A stretch of 64,000 nucleotides of DNA. Source: Polaribacter septentrionalilitoris (GTDB lineage Bacteria > Bacteroidota > Bacteroidia > Flavobacteriales > Flavobacteriaceae). The position numbers and the translations under genes were made by a program. The stretch lies in NCBI RefSeq assembly GCF_009832745.1, contig NZ_VRMJ01000004.1:43621-107620 (forward strand). Reading direction: 5' to 3'. This document shows, in pieces, positions 1 through 8,512 of this stretch (position 1 is its first letter; every line of letters begins with the position of its first letter). The notes beneath the pieces were generated by a model that made no database searches, had not been told where the DNA came from, and saw only the letters and a list, made by a program, of their open reading frames with translations.

Positions 1-693
1 AGGCTTCATAATTTGTACGGTTTCTGTATTCCCAAAATTTACAATGCCTTCTAAAATTTTTTGTTCATCTTTTGTAGTTGCGCCTTCAGAAGTTAGTTCT
101 AATGCTTGAGATAAAGTTTCAACAGAGAAATTAGAATTTTTATTTCCTAACTTATTTTCAATCCATTTGGTTAAAGTGATTAAGGGCAAGCTAAAAGGAG
201 TCAATATAACACTAATACTATGTATGAATTTTGACATTGCTTTCGAGAAACGTAATGCATTTCTTGATGCATATACTTTAGGTAAAACCTCGCCAAACAA
301 TAAAATTAAAAAGGTAACTAAAACAATTTCTAATAAAAAACGGACAGAAACTGAGAATAAGGAAAAGTCCATTTGATAATCAAAATCACCAAAAAGTGTA
401 TCTGATAATGAAGCAAAAAGCAACACAATCAAAATATTTATAAAGTTATTGGTAATAAGTATTGTGGCTAATAATTTTCTTGGTTTTTCCAATAAACGAA
501 CTACAATATTTTCGTCTTTTCCGTTGTTAGAAAGCTCTTTGATATCGGTTTGTGAAAGTGAGAAAAAAGCAACTTCTGTTCCAGAAACTAAAGCAGAACT
601 AATTAATAAACCAATAAGCACAACAAGGTTAATACTTGTTAAAAAATCGATAGAAGCAAAAAGGATAAATAAAAGTTCGGGATCTGGATCCAA
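1..693 (-). CDS. gldE: Gliding motility protein GldE, CNNM/CorC-type membrane protein (3' part outside window)
   Basis: Reading the minus strand gives an N-terminal segment MDPDPELLFILF, hydrophobic segments typical of a CNNM (DUF21) transporter domain, the motif SGTEVAFFSLSQTDI and the family hallmark FGEVLPKVYASRN. It continues into the linker before the CBS domains and runs off the window edge. GldE is an inner-membrane protein needed with GldD for gliding and T9SS function in flavobacteria, and gldE next to ssb and mutY is a conserved order. An in-frame stop lies five codons upstream of the proposed TTG start (691-693), so there is no ATG option at the N terminus. The start sits 19 nt after the ssb stop, suggesting one mutY-ssb-gldE transcript. 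Confidence 0.88.
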   Translation of the reverse strand, partial: MDPDPELLFILFASIDFLTSINLVVLIGLLISSALVSGTEVAFFSLSQTDIKELSNNGKDENIVVRLLEKPRKLLATILITNNFINILIVLLFASLSDTLFGDFDYQMDFSLFSVSVRFLLEIVLVTFLILLFGEVLPKVYASRNALRFSKAMSKFIHSISVILTPFSLPLITLTKWIENKLGNKNSNFSVETLSQALELTSEGATTKDEQKILEGIVNFGNTETVQIMKP

Positions 694-712
694 GTCTATT
701 AATTTTTATGAA

Positions 713-1147
713 TTAAAAAGGTAAATCATCATTCTCTTCTGGTTCTGGAGTAACAGATTTTGCAGGAGTAGCTGGTTTATTTTGATGATCATTATTAGAA
801 TTTTCAGCATTCTTTTTGGTGCTTAACATTGTCATTTCTGTAACTTGAACTTCTGTTGAATAACGTTTTACACCATCTTGTTCCCACTGACGGTTTTTTA
901 GTTTTCCTTCTACATAAACTTTATCACCTTTGGTTAAATATTTTTCGCAAACTTTAGCCAACCCATTTCTAACTACAATATTATGCCAGTCTGTATTGGT
1001 TACTTTTTCTCCAGTTTGTCTATTGGTATAACTTTCGCTTGTAGCTATAGGAAACCTTCCAACACAATTCTGATCATCAAAATAATGCATTTTTACATCA
1101 TCGCCTAAATTCCCTATTAAAATTACTTTGTTTATTGTTCCTGCCAT
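713..1147 (-). CDS. ssb: Single-stranded DNA-binding protein
   Basis: A 144-residue protein starting MAGTINKVILIGNLGDDV, with the classic SSB OB-fold in about the first 105 residues (WHNIVV, VYVEGKLKNRQW). A low-complexity linker rich in N and P follows, then the acidic tip DDLPF that docks partner proteins at replication and repair forks. Length and layout are normal for the family. It lies 40 nt after mutY and 19 nt before gldE on the same strand, so it is probably co-transcribed with both. Confidence 0.96.
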   Translation of the reverse strand: MAGTINKVILIGNLGDDVKMHYFDDQNCVGRFPIATSESYTNRQTGEKVTNTDWHNIVVRNGLAKVCEKYLTKGDKVYVEGKLKNRQWEQDGVKRYSTEVQVTEMTMLSTKKNAENSNNDHQNKPATPAKSVTPEPEENDDLPF

Positions 1148-1187
1148 AGCTTGTGTATTTGTATACCAAAAGTACTAAAAATATCCA

Positions 1188-2231
1188 TTACTTTGTAGGA
1201 AGAAATTCGTCCAAAAAATTAGCAATCAATATAGGAACTGGATATTTTTTTACGCTAGTCCAGTCTATTAAGGCTGATATAGTTTGTTTTGTTTCAACAA
1301 TCCAAAATTGAGTATATAAATGTTGATGCGATAATTTATGAACAATTTCTTTTTTGTTGTGCAGTGATATTGTTGCTTCTTCAGGGAATAAATCTTGAAA
1401 TTCTTTTGATGATATTAATTCGTTTTTATTGATGATAGCATCTGTTTCAATTAAAGGAAATTGATACAAACCTTGCCAAATTCCCTTTCCTTTTCGTTCT
1501 GATAAAATGGTTTTATCATCGTCTGTTTTTACAACGATATAATTAAAATACCTTTTTTTAATTTTAATTTTTTTCTCTTTAACGGGTAGTTTCTCAATTA
1601 AATTCTTTTGAAGAGCAACACAACTTTCAGCAAAAGGGCAAAACATGCATAACGGTTTTTTGGGTTTGCATTGTATGGCTCCAAAATCCATGATTGCCTG
1701 ATTAAAGGTTCCTGGTTGAGATTCATCAATTAAAGTTTGGGCTAATTTTTTAAATTCTTTAATTCCTGCAGATGAGTTTATTGGAGTATCGATTCCGAAA
1801 TAACGAGATAAAACACGATACACATTTCCGTCAACAACTGCAGTTGGTTCATTAAAACAAATTGATGCTATTGCAGAAGCTGTATAATCACCAATTCCTT
1901 TTAATTTAATAATCTCTTTAAATGTTGATGGAAACTCTCCATTAAGTTCATTTACGATATGTTTTGCAGTAAAATGTAAGTTCCTTGCACGAGAATAATA
2001 TCCTAAGCCTTGCCACATTTTTAATACGGTACTTTCATCTGCTTTTGCAAGGTCAAAAACCGTTGGAAAAGCGGTTGTAAATTTTAAATAATAAGACAAA
2101 CCTTGAGCAACTCTAGTTTGTTGTAGCATGATTTCTGATAGCCAAATAAAATATGGGTTCTTTGTTTTACGCCAAGGTAATTCGCGTTGGTTTTGTAAAT
2201 ACCAGTTTATGAGAATGTTAGAGAATTTCAT
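1188..2231 (-). CDS. mutY: A/G-specific adenine glycosylase MutY
   Basis: A 347-residue base-excision repair enzyme that removes adenine mispaired with 8-oxoguanine. Visible are the catalytic Glu33 in SEIMLQQT, the helix-hairpin-helix LKGIGDYTASA at about 110-120, the catalytic Asp134 in VDGNVYRVLSR, and the iron-sulfur loop with Cys188, Cys195, Cys198 and Cys204 in the C-x6-C-x2-C-x5-C spacing. The C-terminal NUDIX-like domain (about 230-345) reads the 8-oxoG strand. The start ATG lies 13 nt downstream of a TAATTTCG element on the minus strand (2257-2250), a near-match to the -7 consensus. The gene is divergent from HU. Confidence 0.95.
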   Translation of the reverse strand: MKFSNILINWYLQNQRELPWRKTKNPYFIWLSEIMLQQTRVAQGLSYYLKFTTAFPTVFDLAKADESTVLKMWQGLGYYSRARNLHFTAKHIVNELNGEFPSTFKEIIKLKGIGDYTASAIASICFNEPTAVVDGNVYRVLSRYFGIDTPINSSAGIKEFKKLAQTLIDESQPGTFNQAIMDFGAIQCKPKKPLCMFCPFAESCVALQKNLIEKLPVKEKKIKIKKRYFNYIVVKTDDDKTILSERKGKGIWQGLYQFPLIETDAIINKNELISSKEFQDLFPEEATISLHNKKEIVHKLSHQHLYTQFWIVETKQTISALIDWTSVKKYPVPILIANFLDEFLPTK

Positions 2232-2293
2232 TGTTAAAAAATCGAATTGCGAAATTACATTATAAAATTCATATAAATTTACTCTTTATTGTT

Positions 2294-2322
2294 TTTGGAA
2301 TTGATTAATTATCATATATTTG
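2294..2322 (+). promoter_or_regulatory. Promoter of the HU gene
   Basis: TATATTTG (2315-2322) matches the Bacteroidota -7 consensus TAnnTTTG exactly, with TTTG (2294-2297) 17 nt upstream as a -33 element. The implied transcription start near 2328 leaves a short leader before the ATG at 2361. It also argues against an upstream in-frame start at 2289, which would lie before the transcript begins. Confidence 0.65.
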
Positions 2323-2360
2323 CATCCGCATTTTTGAAATTAAATAATAAAAATATAGAC

Positions 2361-2651
2361 ATGACGAAAGCAGATATCGTATCAAAAATCTCAGATAAAT
2401 CAGGAATCGAAAAAACTGATGTTTTAGCAACTGTTGAAGCATTTATGACTGAGGTTAAAGATGCATTAGAAAATGGTGATAACGTTTATTTAAGAGGTTT
2501 TGGTAGTTTCATTATCAAAACAAGAGCAGAAAAAACTGGTAGAAATATTTCTAAAAATACTACTATTAAGATTCCAGCTCACAACATTCCAGCTTTTAAA
2601 CCAGCTAAGACTTTTACAGAAGGTGTAAAAAGTAAAGTAGCGGTTAAGTAA
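2361..2651 (+). CDS. HU/IHF family DNA-binding protein
   Basis: A 96-residue histone-like nucleoid protein with the standard HU fold: helix MTKADIVSKISDKSG, the GFGSF turn followed by beta-strands, the DNA-arm region around RAEKTGRN, the IPA/P-rich arm tip (KIPAHNIPAFKPAK) and a basic tail. The reading frame is open 72 nt further upstream, but those residues do not resemble HU and precede the predicted transcription start, so the ATG at 2361 is used. The next gene is the tiny mS38-like gene 47 nt downstream, which may share the transcript. Confidence 0.94.
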   Translation: MTKADIVSKISDKSGIEKTDVLATVEAFMTEVKDALENGDNVYLRGFGSFIIKTRAEKTGRNISKNTTIKIPAHNIPAFKPAKTFTEGVKSKVAVK

Positions 2652-2698
2652 TAAAACATTAATCTAAACCTTATAGGTTTAAAAAACATCGGAACATT

Positions 2699-2788
2699 AT
2701 GCCAAGTGGTAAAAAAAGAAAGAGAGCTAAGATCTCTACACACAAAAGAAAGAAAAGAGCTAGAGCAAACAGACACAAGAAAAAGTAA
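2699..2788 (+). CDS. 29-residue basic ribosomal protein, mS38/bS22-like (AURKAIP1/COX24 domain)
   Basis: The ATG at 2699 opens a 29-codon frame: MPSGKKRKRAKISTHK followed by an Arg/Lys-rich tail ending in NRHKKK. From memory, this matches the very small DUF1713 (AURKAIP1/COX24) proteins annotated across Bacteroidota, which correspond to the conserved core of mitochondrial mS38 and mycobacterial bS22 of the small ribosomal subunit. It is almost all basic residues, as expected for an rRNA-threading peptide. The stop codon lies inside the stem of a terminator hairpin. It is easily missed because of its length. Function is assigned by family resemblance only. Confidence 0.85.
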   Translation: MPSGKKRKRAKISTHKRKKRARANRHKKK

Positions 2789-2806
2789 GCATTCGCTTAC
2801 TTTTTC
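2785..2806 (+). terminator. Intrinsic terminator overlapping the mS38-like stop codon
   Basis: GTAAGC (2785-2790), loop ATTC, GCTTAC (2795-2800), then TTTTT. The left arm of the stem contains the TAA stop of the 29-residue gene. It ends the HU/mS38-like transcript before the rng leader. Confidence 0.7.
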
Positions 2807-2845
2807 GTTTATAGTTTAGCGAAAGACAAAAAGTTCATTGACATA

Positions 2846-2916
2846 GAGGTTAAACTAACCTCGCATGGTATTACAAATACCTGACAATATTAATCCATCT
2901 GCACAATACTGTGCAG
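2846..2916 (+). promoter_or_regulatory. Structured 5' leader of rng: three consecutive perfect hairpins
   Basis: Three perfect inverted repeats sit back to back just before rng: GAGGTTA-AAC-TAACCTC (2846-2862), GGTATT-ACA-AATACC (2867-2881) and CTGCACA-ATAC-TGTGCAG (2899-2916). None is followed by a T-run, so they are not terminators. In E. coli the rne 5' UTR is structured and mediates autoregulation by RNase E; a comparable feedback leader is an inference here. Confidence 0.55.
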
Positions 2917-2934
2917 TGTTAAAGCCAGTTCAGT

Positions 2935-4467
2935 ATGAAAACAGAATTAATAATTCGTTCAAATTCATCTGATATTGATTTTGCCTTATTAAGAGATGGA
3001 AAACTTATTGAATTAAATAATGAAACAACCGATAACAAGTTTTCTGTTGGCGATATTTTTTTAGCCAAAATAGGAAAAGTGTTAACAGGTTTAAATGCAT
3101 GTTTTGTAAACGTTGGTTATGAAAAAGACGGATTTTTACATTATCATGATTTAGGCGCGCAAGTTAATTCATTAAACAAGTTCATTAAGAAAGTAAGCAC
3201 AGGTAAGTATAAAGAGTTCACTTTAAAAAACTTCCGAAAGGAAGATGACATTAACAAAGACGGTAGTATTAACCAAGTACTAAAAACAGGGCAAAACCTG
3301 TTGGTGCAAATTGTAAAAGAACCCATTTCTACAAAAGGTCCCAGATTAAGTTCTGAGTTATCTATTGCAGGTAGGTTTTTGGTTCTAGTTCCTTTTTCTA
3401 ATCGAGTTTCTGTTTCTCAAAAAATAGCAGATCCAAAAGAAAAAGAACGTTTAAAAAGATTAGCTAAAAGCATTAAACCCAAAGGTTTTGGAGTTATTCT
3501 AAGAACTGTTGCAGAAGGTAAAAAAGTAGCAGAATTAGATAAAGACTTACAAAACTCTTTAGAACGTTGGAAAACAATGTGTAAACGTATTCCTAATACA
3601 AATACACCAACCAAAATTTTAAGTGAGTTAAACAGAGCATCTTCTATTTTAAGAGATGTAATGAATGAATCATTCACTAATATTGTAACAAATGATGATA
3701 GTTTGAAAGTAGAGATTAAAGAGTATTTGCAGGAAATTTATCCTGAAAAGGAGAAAATTGTAAAGCTACATAGATCTCAAGTTCCTATTTTCGAAAAATA
3801 TGGAATTGAACGTCAAATTAAAACATCGTTTGGTAAAACAGTATCTATGAGTAAAGGTGCTTATTTAGTAATAGAGCACACAGAAGCTTTACACGTTATT
3901 GATGTAAATAGCGGAAACCGTTCTAACAAAGCAGGTTCTCAAGAAGAAACAGCATTAGAAGTAAATTTAATTGCAGCATCAGAAATTGCACGACAGTTAC
4001 AATTGCGTGATATGGGTGGAATTATTGTAGTTGATTTTATTGATATGCACAAAGCTGAAAACAGAAATAAATTGTATCAGCATCTAAAAGAACAAATGGC
4101 TTTAGATAGAACAAAGCACAAAATATTACCTCCAAGTAAATTTGGATTAGTTCAAATTACAAGACAAAGGGTTAGACCAGAGTTGAGTATAAAAACTACC
4201 GAAGACAATCCAAATAAAAATGGACAAGTAGAAGCTCCAATAGTTTTGTTAGAGAAAATTGAAGCAGATTTAGAGAAATTTATGTCAAACTCTAAAGGAA
4301 ATAAAAAGGTTCAGTTACATGTACACCCTTTTATTGCTGCTTATTTAACAAAAGGAGTAAATTCTATACGTTTTAAATGGTATTTAAAACATAAAAAGTG
4401 GATTACAATTATACCTCGTGACGCTTACACATACTTATATTACAGATTTAAAACTTTTAAAGCTTAA
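2935..4467 (+). CDS. rng: Ribonuclease E/G family protein (RNase G)
   Basis: A 510-residue endoribonuclease acting on single-stranded RNA in rRNA maturation and mRNA decay. The N-terminal S1 domain (about residues 38-125) carries a family-typical insertion. The catalytic DNase I-like region holds the metal-binding aspartates Asp323 in VIDVNSG and Asp367 in VVDFIDM, the same 44-residue spacing class as in RNase E. No long C-terminal degradosome scaffold follows, so it is the RNase G type. It is preceded by the three-hairpin leader and followed by a strong terminator. Confidence 0.94.
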   Translation: MKTELIIRSNSSDIDFALLRDGKLIELNNETTDNKFSVGDIFLAKIGKVLTGLNACFVNVGYEKDGFLHYHDLGAQVNSLNKFIKKVSTGKYKEFTLKNFRKEDDINKDGSINQVLKTGQNLLVQIVKEPISTKGPRLSSELSIAGRFLVLVPFSNRVSVSQKIADPKEKERLKRLAKSIKPKGFGVILRTVAEGKKVAELDKDLQNSLERWKTMCKRIPNTNTPTKILSELNRASSILRDVMNESFTNIVTNDDSLKVEIKEYLQEIYPEKEKIVKLHRSQVPIFEKYGIERQIKTSFGKTVSMSKGAYLVIEHTEALHVIDVNSGNRSNKAGSQEETALEVNLIAASEIARQLQLRDMGGIIVVDFIDMHKAENRNKLYQHLKEQMALDRTKHKILPPSKFGLVQITRQRVRPELSIKTTEDNPNKNGQVEAPIVLLEKIEADLEKFMSNSKGNKKVQLHVHPFIAAYLTKGVNSIRFKWYLKHKKWITIIPRDAYTYLYYRFKTFKA

Positions 4468-4500
4468 ACTGTACTATAAAGGCAATAATTTTTTATCAAA

Positions 4501-4533
4501 AAACCCCGCAACTTTTAAGTTTCGGGGTTTTAT
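4501..4533 (+). terminator. Intrinsic terminator of rng
   Basis: AAACCCCG (4501-4508) pairs with CGGGGTTT (4523-4530) around a loop containing a second short ACTT/AAGT pairing, followed by T-rich sequence. It lies between convergent genes and could serve both. Confidence 0.8.
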
Positions 4534-4550
4534 ATTTTATAAGAACAAGT

Positions 4551-5603
4551 TTATTGTTTTTCTTTAATTAAATAAATATAAACAGGAAAGTGATCTGAAT
4601 ACCCACCTGTATAGCCTCCATAAGAAAAGCTTCGTAAAGGGTATCCTTTAAACTGACCTTTAGTTTGCATCATAAATCGTTTGTTAAATATCATAGCTCT
4701 AAATAATTTATAGCTAGAGAAATCTTTTTTGCCTTTATCAACTAGTGTTGATGACAGTAAAATTTGATCAAACAAACTAATATTATCTCTGTAAGCTCCT
4801 GTATTTAATCCTCTTTTAAACATTTCTTCATAAGGATTATAAATATCTCCATCATTTAAATTTTTCTTTCTCTCTTTAGTTTTTAAAACTTTTTTAAAGC
4901 TAGATTCTATTGGGTCATCGTTAAAATCTCCCATAGTTAAAATCTTTGCTTTTGGATCTTTTTCTCTTATTTGAGCTATAATTTTGGTGTTTTGATATGC
5001 TGCTTTTTCTCTAAAAGGTATACTTCTAGAGCCTCCTCTTTTTGAGGGCCAGTGATTTACAATAACATGAATTAATTCATCATCTAAATAACCAGAAACT
5101 AATAATTGATCTCTTGTGTAAACAGGGAAGTTGTTGCTGTATATTTTAGGATTAAATACCTCATGATGTATGGGTTTAAAATATCTTTTTTGATATAATA
5201 AAGCAACATCTATACCACGTTTGTCTGGAGAATCATAATGTATAATTCCATATCTTTTTTTTATTAAATGTTTCGATTTTATCAAATCTTCTAAAACACT
5301 TAAATTTTCAACTTCAGCTACACCTATAATTGCAGGACTTGTATTTGCTTTATCTGCACCAATTTGAGAGATTACACTACCTAACTTATCAATCTTATCC
5401 CAATAGACTTTTGATTTATTTGATTTTAACTCCATTATTGGGCTAGCTTCATCATTTTTATTTACATCATTAATTGTGTCAAAAAGATTTTCTAAATTGT
5501 AAAAAGCTATAGTTCTTATATTGTATTTTTTTCCTTTTTTTTGAGAAAAAAATAAAGTTGAAGTGAGTAAAAAAAGTATGAAAAAGTATGAATGTCTTCT
5601 CAT
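4551..5603 (-). CDS. Secreted endonuclease/exonuclease/phosphatase family protein
   Basis: A 350-residue protein with an N-terminal signal peptide (MRRHSYFFILFLLTSTLFFS, then Q). It has the DNase I-like fold motifs: NLENLFD near the start, VAEVEN (metal-binding Glu), NHWPSKRGG, MGDFNDDP and C-terminal SDHFPVY. The family cleaves phosphodiester or phosphomonoester bonds; the substrate cannot be read from sequence. The frame is open 24 codons upstream, but the signal peptide starts at the ATG at 5603, and a -7 box (TATTTTTG, 5630-5623) with TTG 17 nt upstream points to transcription starting only shortly before it. It is divergent from a TonB receptor and DUF5689 lipoprotein, suggesting a shared nutrient-scavenging role (inference). 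Confidence 0.85.
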   Translation of the reverse strand: MRRHSYFFILFLLTSTLFFSQKKGKKYNIRTIAFYNLENLFDTINDVNKNDEASPIMELKSNKSKVYWDKIDKLGSVISQIGADKANTSPAIIGVAEVENLSVLEDLIKSKHLIKKRYGIIHYDSPDKRGIDVALLYQKRYFKPIHHEVFNPKIYSNNFPVYTRDQLLVSGYLDDELIHVIVNHWPSKRGGSRSIPFREKAAYQNTKIIAQIREKDPKAKILTMGDFNDDPIESSFKKVLKTKERKKNLNDGDIYNPYEEMFKRGLNTGAYRDNISLFDQILLSSTLVDKGKKDFSSYKLFRAMIFNKRFMMQTKGQFKGYPLRSFSYGGYTGGYSDHFPVYIYLIKEKQ

Positions 5604-5622
5604 TGTGGTATAATTTATTTCA

Positions 5623-5650
5623 CAAAAATATAAAACAAAAGTTAAGCCAA
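5623..5650 (-). promoter_or_regulatory. Promoter of the secreted EEP-family gene
   Basis: On the minus strand TATTTTTG (5630-5623) matches TAnnTTTG, with TTG (5650-5648) 17 nt upstream. It supports the downstream ATG at 5603. Confidence 0.5.
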
Positions 5651-5747
5651 GAATTATATAATGTAACGTTAACACTATTATTTGTTAAAAATCGTTAATT
5701 TTGTTTGCAATTTACAATCAAATATTATAAAAATTCAAGCAAGATTT

Positions 5748-8498
5748 ATGAAAAAAATTGGATTATCAATATTTATGTTTTTCTTCCTTTTTTTGGGGGT
5801 TAAAGCTCAAAATATTGTAAAGGGAATTGTTTCAGATGGCGATTCCGATAATCCTCTACAAAATGTTACTGTAAGTGTAAAAAAAACAAGCGTTAGTCAG
5901 GTTACTGGTATTGATGGTGTGTTTTTATTGAAAAACTTATCTAATGGTTCATACATTGTAGAGATTAAGTTAAAAGGGTATGAAACTCAAAACTTTCCGG
6001 TAGAACTTTCTGGAAAAGCTGTTGATTTAGGTAGCATTCTATTGTATCGAGACATCAGTGTAGATCAAGATTTGAGTTTAATAACCATTACAGATGATGA
6101 GTTAAATGATGATGCAAGTGCCGCAGATAATATTTCGGGTTTGTTACAAGCAACCAAGGATATTTTCTTAAGAACTGCAGCCTTTGAGTTTAGTTCTTCT
6201 TTCTTTAGAATAAAAGGTTTAGATTCTGGAAATGGTAAAGTTTTGATTAACGGTATTGAAATGAATAAACTTTCAGATGGCAGAGCACAATGGAGTAATT
6301 GGGGTGGTTTGAATGATGTTCTAAGAAATCAAGAATTTAGTAACGGTTTAGCACCATCAAACTTTACGTTTGGAGGTGTGTTAGGTTCTACAAACATAAA
6401 TACTAGAGCCTCAGAACAAAGAGCAGGAACTAGAATCTCTTATTCTTCTTCAAATAGAAGTTATGTGCATAGAGTTATGGCAACTCATTCAACAGGTATC
6501 TTAGATGGTGGTTGGGCATTTACTTTCTCAGGAAGTAGAAGAGCAGGTTTAGAAGGTTTTAATGAAGGAACAACTTATAATGCGTATTCTTTATTTGCAT
6601 CAGTAGATAAAAAGTTTAACGAGAACCATAGTTTAACTTTTACATCAATTTTTACTCCTAACAGAAGAGGTAAGTCATCACCTAATACTCAAGAAGTTTT
6701 TAACTTAAAAGGTATTGCTTACAATGATTATTGGGGATATTTAAATGGAAAAAAAATAAACTCAAGAATAAAAGAAGTTTCAGAGCCTATATTGATGTTA
6801 AATCATTATTGGAACTGGTCTGAAAAAACCTCCTTGCTGACCAACGTAGCTTATCAGTTTGGTAAAATTGGTAATAGTCGTTTAGATTTTAATGGTGGTG
6901 CTAATCCTAGTCCAACTTATTATCAATACTTACCAAGTTTCGAATTAAGAAATCAAGATTTGGCTTCAGCATATGAGTCTCAGCAAAGATTTTTAAATGA
7001 TGGTCAGTTAAATTGGAATAGAATATATGATGCAAACTTAACAAACAAAGCAGTAGGTTTAGACAATGCATATGTTTTATATGAAGATAGAAACGATGAT
7101 AAACAATTAACAATAAATTCAATTTTAAATTCAGAATTGAATAGTAACATTACCTTAAATGCAAAATTAGAGTACAAACGTTTACGTTCTAATGCATTTG
7201 CAGAAGTTATAGATTTATTAGGCGGAACAGGTTATTTAGATATCAATCCATTTGCAGATACAGCAAATCAAAAGCAAAATAACTTATTAGATCCTAATAG
7301 AGTTGTTGGTGCTGGAGATAAATTTAGATATAATTACAATTTAAATTCTGATGTTATAGGAACATTTATTCAAACTCAGTTCAAGTATAATAAAGTTGAT
7401 TTTTATGCAGCACTAAATGTTTCTCAAACTAGCCATCAAAGAGAAGGGTTGTACCAAAATGGTAGATTTCAAAATAACTCTCTTGGAAATTCAGACAAGT
7501 TAAGTTTTACCAATTTTGGTGCAAAAGGAGGATTAACTTACAAAATAACAGGTCGTCATTTAATAGATGCTAATGTTGGGTATCTATCAAATGCACCAAC
7601 TATTAGAAATTCTTTTTCTAATGTTAGAGAAAATAACAATACTGTAGAAAACTTAAAAAGTGAAAAAATATTCACATCAGACTTAAGCTATATTGTTAGA
7701 AGTCCAATCATTACTTCTAGGTTAACTGCGTATTACACAAAAATTCAAGACGCAACAGAAATATCTTTCTATTTTGCAGACGGAGTTGGTGGTGATAATA
7801 CTGCATTTGTGCAAGAAGTATTATCAGGAATAGATAAAAAACACTTAGGATTAGAGTTGGGTATAGAAGCGCAAGTTACTTCTACAATTAAATTAAAAGG
7901 AGCTGCTTCTATTGGTCAATTTACCTATGACAACAATCCTGATTTATATCTTACTTCAGATGTTGCAGATAATGGTGGTTTTGATTCTGATTTTAGATCT
8001 AAAGACTACATAGCATTGTTAAAGAATTACAAAGTAGCATCAGGTCCACAAAACGCATATTCTGTTGGTTTCGAATACAGAGATCCTGAGTATTGGTGGG
8101 TAGGAGCAACTGCTAACTTTTTTACAAATACGTATGTAGATGTAGCACCTTTAAATAGATCTTCAAATTTTTATGAAGATGCAGATGGTTTACCTTTTGT
8201 AGATTATGATCCTGATTTAGCAAGAGAATTATTACAACAAGAAAAATTTGATGACTATATGGTTGTCAATTTAATTGGTGGTAAATCTTGGAAAATTGGA
8301 GAAAAATACATCAGTGTTTTTGCTACAGTAAACAACTTGTTCAATAAAGAATACAAATCAGGTGGATTTGAGCAAGGAAGAAACGCAAACTTTAGACAAC
8401 TAAGAGATGATAAAGCTCTTGATACACCAGTTTTTGGAAATAGATACTGGTATGGTAGAGGTACAACCTACTTTTTAAACGTAAACTTAAGATTTTAA
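5748..8498 (+). CDS. TonB-dependent outer-membrane receptor with carboxypeptidase-like N-terminal domain
   Basis: A 916-residue outer-membrane transporter. A signal peptide (MKKIGLSIFMFFFLFLGVKA) is followed by a carboxypeptidase-regulatory-like beta-sandwich (KGIVSDGDSDNPLQNVTVS), a plug domain (VLINGIEMNKLSDG, TFGGVLGSTNINTRAS) and a beta-barrel ending in an aromatic-terminal strand (NVNLRF). The upstream in-frame start at 5682 would add 22 residues that are not signal-like; TAATTTTG at 5696-5703 is a perfect -7 box placing transcription after it. The neighbouring DUF5689 lipoprotein starts 14 nt after the stop. The pair resembles a SusC/SusD-like uptake arrangement, but the substrate is unknown. 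Confidence 0.9.
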   Translation: MKKIGLSIFMFFFLFLGVKAQNIVKGIVSDGDSDNPLQNVTVSVKKTSVSQVTGIDGVFLLKNLSNGSYIVEIKLKGYETQNFPVELSGKAVDLGSILLYRDISVDQDLSLITITDDELNDDASAADNISGLLQATKDIFLRTAAFEFSSSFFRIKGLDSGNGKVLINGIEMNKLSDGRAQWSNWGGLNDVLRNQEFSNGLAPSNFTFGGVLGSTNINTRASEQRAGTRISYSSSNRSYVHRVMATHSTGILDGGWAFTFSGSRRAGLEGFNEGTTYNAYSLFASVDKKFNENHSLTFTSIFTPNRRGKSSPNTQEVFNLKGIAYNDYWGYLNGKKINSRIKEVSEPILMLNHYWNWSEKTSLLTNVAYQFGKIGNSRLDFNGGANPSPTYYQYLPSFELRNQDLASAYESQQRFLNDGQLNWNRIYDANLTNKAVGLDNAYVLYEDRNDDKQLTINSILNSELNSNITLNAKLEYKRLRSNAFAEVIDLLGGTGYLDINPFADTANQKQNNLLDPNRVVGAGDKFRYNYNLNSDVIGTFIQTQFKYNKVDFYAALNVSQTSHQREGLYQNGRFQNNSLGNSDKLSFTNFGAKGGLTYKITGRHLIDANVGYLSNAPTIRNSFSNVRENNNTVENLKSEKIFTSDLSYIVRSPIITSRLTAYYTKIQDATEISFYFADGVGGDNTAFVQEVLSGIDKKHLGLELGIEAQVTSTIKLKGAASIGQFTYDNNPDLYLTSDVADNGGFDSDFRSKDYIALLKNYKVASGPQNAYSVGFEYRDPEYWWVGATANFFTNTYVDVAPLNRSSNFYEDADGLPFVDYDPDLARELLQQEKFDDYMVVNLIGGKSWKIGEKYISVFATVNNLFNKEYKSGGFEQGRNANFRQLRDDKALDTPVFGNRYWYGRGTTYFLNVNLRF

Positions 8499-8512
8499 AA
8501 AATAAACGAATT

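Noticed and set aside
2289..2360. Upstream extension of the HU reading frame
   Set aside because: It overlaps the -33/-7 promoter and encodes residues unlike HU.
5669..5700. Pho-box-like doublet in the EEP/TonB receptor intergenic region
   Set aside because: TTAAC-type hexamers occur but at 10- and 16-bp spacing instead of 11, and both genes have normal TAnnTTTG boxes, so it was not called a site.
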